This document shows positions 61,276 through 64,000 of a stretch of DNA of 64,000 nt, in pieces. The notes under the pieces were generated by a model that made no database searches, was not told where the DNA came from, and saw only the letters and a program-made list of their open reading frames with translations. A program made the translations under genes and the position numbers. The DNA is from Triglochin maritima. Taxonomy: Eukaryota; Streptophyta; Magnoliopsida; Alismatales; Juncaginaceae. The stretch spans positions 37,818,053 through 37,882,052 of the forward strand of contig OY821775.1 in assembly GCA_963682175.1 (NCBI GenBank), in the 5' to 3' direction. Each line of letters starts with the position of its first letter. Positions within the stretch are counted from its first letter, which is position 1.

Positions 61276-61632
61276 TTACCTGTCTTTCATACTTCAGACT
61301 GGGATAGCAGGGGTCGGATGTGGACGTGGTCTAAATTTGTTAGGAATCTGCATTACCCACTTTTTAATTATCACTTCAATTCAAGAAATGCGTGCCTTGT
61401 TTTTAATAATTTAACTTGATAGCCTGATTTACGTAAGAGAAATTGGTATTTTTGTATGTCCCTCGGCGAAACTAATGACGTTTAGTGGTTTTCCAAGTTT
61501 CTAATTACGTAAAGAGCACAAAACAAGTGCACATAACGGATCCATACAACGTGTTATTGGATTCATAATGTTCTCCTGTAAGTGACGGTGCAAGTATTTC
61601 GAGTTAGGAACGTTAAAATTCTTGATGATTCT
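61276..61632. other. Intergenic DNA, no gene seen
   Basis: AT-rich sequence between the MULE-2 target duplication and a Tat-like LTR. Nothing is recognised. Confidence 0.5.
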
Positions 61633-63105
61633 TGATTAGTAGCATATCATATGACTCATTCATGTTATATATTATTTATTTCATCACATATTTGTGCTAC
61701 TTGGGTATTTGTTTCATACATTTTATTACTTAGGTAATAAAAAATAGAAAATAACCAAAAATGACCTAAATAAAAGAAGAAATGACTGATTTGGAAGTCT
61801 TCTAGACATGTTTGTAATGCTCAAGGACCGGATTGGAAGTCATGAATGACCTAGGTGAAAACCTGGAGGGATCTGATTGTAAGAAGATATGTTGGTTGTA
61901 GAAGTCCATAATCTCGTGAACCTGAGAACTAATTCAACAATTAAAACAAAATGAGTTCGAACCAACGACTCCTGGTGCACCCCATGTGCGTAATTGATTA
62001 ACTTAAGCTGCGGGAGAAATTTGAGGCCGATCTGACCCCAATGATCCTCCAACGATGGATGTGGTCGGTCGGTTTGCGCTCGCATTTCTCCAGCGGGTCT
62101 GGTTGTCAAGTCAGAGCACTCCAGAACATTTAGATCTGATTTTCAGTCGTCCGATTGCACCCAGATTAATCCAAACATTCTAGTTTTCTATAAATACACT
62201 TGTAATCCCCCTTCCTCTCATCTTCTTCATTCTTCTCTCCAATTAGTGTAGGTTTTATTTCTTGTTTAGTAATATGTTTTATTTCTTACTTAGTAGTGTA
62301 GTGGAGGAGAAGAGAAACATCATTTTGTAATCTTTGTTTCTTAATCAAGTTTTAGTTTCATGTTCTTTATGTTATTGTCTTTCATTTGAATTTTTTTTAT
62401 TCCATTGCTTTGGTTATATTTAGTTTTCTTTACTTGTTCATGTGTTGCTTTACTTTTATTCTTTTCTTTGTTATGAATGTGATTAGTGAGTAATCCATCC
62501 TCATTGAGGGTGGAGAATGAAGTCAAGTGTGAATGTTGTTAGATATGTGTGTGTTTAATCTTAATCTTGAAGCTTCAAATGATTTTCATAGTCATTTTGA
62601 TGAGTTTCTCACTCTTGCCTTTGATGTGTTAATGGTCTTAATGGGTGCTTAGCACATGCTTTGGTTAGTGGGCCACTTGATGGGGATGATGAGGTGAGGA
62701 TAAGATTGAAGTGAATAAAAAATAAGATTGACATTTAAGCATGTGGTTATCGTTAGCCTTATCTTAAGTAGTATTTTGTATCTTTTAATGATGGTGATAA
62801 ATCTTAATCCATGCGGAAACACACTCTGGATAATGGTCTTTATAGAGTCTATATTAATTCATGTCACGAGAGCGCAACTGTACACACACGCATCGCACAT
62901 CTACATTGTTGCACACATTCTCCACCACCTACGAGACTAGTTATATTAGGTTAATTTCAGCACCTCACATCGCACTAGTTAGTTAATTCAAATACACTCA
63001 ACTTTCATTTTCTTCCCCTACGCTCACTCCTCGTAGATACGACCCGTACGTAGCATCGCTCCAACGCAATCGTGCACTTGCAGTTTTGAACTTTATAATA
63101 TTACA
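61633..63105 (+). mobile_element. Tat-like Ty3/gypsy LTR, diverged
   Basis: It starts TGATTAGTAGCATATCATATG and matches the minus-strand start of the solo LTR at 35213. Near the end are ACGACCCGTACGTAGCATCG and CGTGCACTTGCAG, the family's U5-like block. The 3' limit and target duplication are not clear. Confidence 0.6.
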
Positions 63106-63593
63106 ACAACTCTCATGCACCTATGTAGTTGACCATGTAGGGTTATGACGTAATTTCCTTTTTACAATTCAATTGTTTAGGAAATATCCAAATCACTAAC
63201 CCAACAAGAGATCTCATCTTTGTTCTCTTGCGTTGGAGAAGAAAATAAAAAATATCATTTTTTTTGTAAAAAAAAAACCAAAAGAAAAAATAACTTTGAT
63301 AATCACCCACAATGTTTTACATCCATACTTATCTACACCTCTATGCATAATAGGCTCATTCATGTTTGGCCCAATACCATACAAACTAACACACTTGCTC
63401 AAATACACATAACATTATTCTTGACACATATTTAGACATAAACACATAACATTAAACACAAGACATTATGCATGTAACGTGAAAATATTTTATGAAAAAT
63501 AACGTGACGATTTGGTTTTGAATCGCGACGATCGACGTTTCGACAATGTCAGTTCGGATTCATGCGTGGTTCTCGTCGTGGATATTTTCATTG
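63106..63593. other. AT-rich DNA, nothing recognised
   Basis: Poly-A tracts and ACACATAA-type repeats (63410-63460) occur but no gene or element boundary is supported. Confidence 0.45.
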
Positions 63594-63890
63594 CTATGGA
63601 AAGGAGATAAATGTTGCATGTACAATATGTACGTTAGAAATAGAGATATCATTTGGCACGTCAATGAGGTAAGCGTTTGAGCCAAGCTTTTCAAGGATTT
63701 TACACGGTCCAATGTTGTGCGGCTTCAACTTGTTATATTCGCCAACAGGATAGCGTTCATTTGAGAGGTAAACCCACACGAGCTCTTCAACTTCAAAATT
63801 GACTTTTTTTCATGTTCGATCGGCCTACGCTTTATATTTCAAATTGGCCTCCTCCAAATTTGTTTTCACTTGGGCATGAATATTGTGCAA
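63594..63890 (-). pseudogene. Ty3/gypsy integrase C-terminal remnant
   Basis: On the minus strand 63890-63780 reads NLEEANLKYKA, then stops and VNFEVEELVWVYLS. Positions 63779-63594 continue NERYPVGEYNKLKPHNIGPC, KILEKLGSNAYLIDVPND and ISNVHIVH. This matches the GPF/GPY module at the end of plant gypsy integrases. In-frame stops and the lack of any upstream integrase core show it is a fragment. Confidence 0.7.
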
Positions 63891-63904
63891 TGGGTGATTT
63901 GCTT

Positions 63905-64000
63905 GGGTACACCTCAAAAGGGGCACAAAGGCTGAAATACCCCCGCATTATCACTATTCACTTGGGTGCACTTATATTTCAAACCTAATTGCTTGCATAC
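63905..64000. mobile_element. Fragment of a long-TIR element end, cut by the window
   Basis: GATTTGCTTGGGTACACCTC and CACTTGGGTGCACTTATATT resemble the terminal repeats of the 729-bp element at 48374. Only one end lies in the window. Confidence 0.4.

Overview
This is a stretch of flowering-plant nuclear DNA. It has GT-AG introns, two conserved plant housekeeping genes, and plant-type transposons (MULE, hAT, CACTA, PIF/Harbinger, Ty1/copia, Ty3/gypsy) that fill most of the rest. The species cannot be named from the sequence.

Layout. 0-5 kb holds remains of two Ty3/gypsy elements: a Tekay-like LTR rich in CGGTCGACCG palindromes, then a Tat-like 3' end with its LTR. 5.7-7.8 kb is a small non-autonomous MULE (MULE-1) with an exact 9-bp target duplication, filled with TTATTCCGGACA repeats. 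9.6-17.8 kb is a ten-exon cereblon-type gene (LON plus CULT domains, + strand). Its first intron carries two inverted-repeat insertions, one of which seems to hold a captured ribosomal protein L22 promoter and N-terminus. 18.9-23.9 kb is a nineteen-exon NADP-dependent malic enzyme gene on the - strand, tail to tail with the cereblon gene.

24-38 kb is a transposon graveyard: a PIF/Harbinger MITE, a long-TIR element, a deleted hAT element with an exact 8-bp target duplication, CACTA ends, and a decayed minus-strand gene (N-terminal mobile-element domain, charged coil, Ulp1-like protease) cut by two solo LTRs with exact 5-bp duplications. 39.6-47.9 kb is one complete but dead Ty1/copia element. 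48.4-49.1 kb is a small long-TIR element. The end of the window has another Tat-like LTR and a broken gypsy integrase tail.

50.1-61.3 kb is the most notable object: an 11.2-kb MULE (MULE-2) with an exact 9-bp target duplication. It encodes an apparently intact 711-aa FAR1-type transposase (+ strand) and, convergently, a plant-mobile-domain/charged-coil protein followed by an Ulp1-like cysteine protease (- strand). Between the two 3' ends lies a 3.8-kb array made of six 591-bp higher-order repeats of equal length, each with about 25 TCCGG motifs. The same motif fills the left subterminal region and the long introns of both genes, while short introns and exons lack it. MULE-1 is a deletion derivative of this family that kept the ends and the motif repeats. 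The arrangement resembles VANDAL MULEs of Arabidopsis, whose element-encoded anti-silencing proteins recognise short motifs amplified in their own noncoding DNA. That parallel is an inference. A decayed element at 31-38 kb repeats the theme with a different motif (AAGGACA/TGTCCTT).
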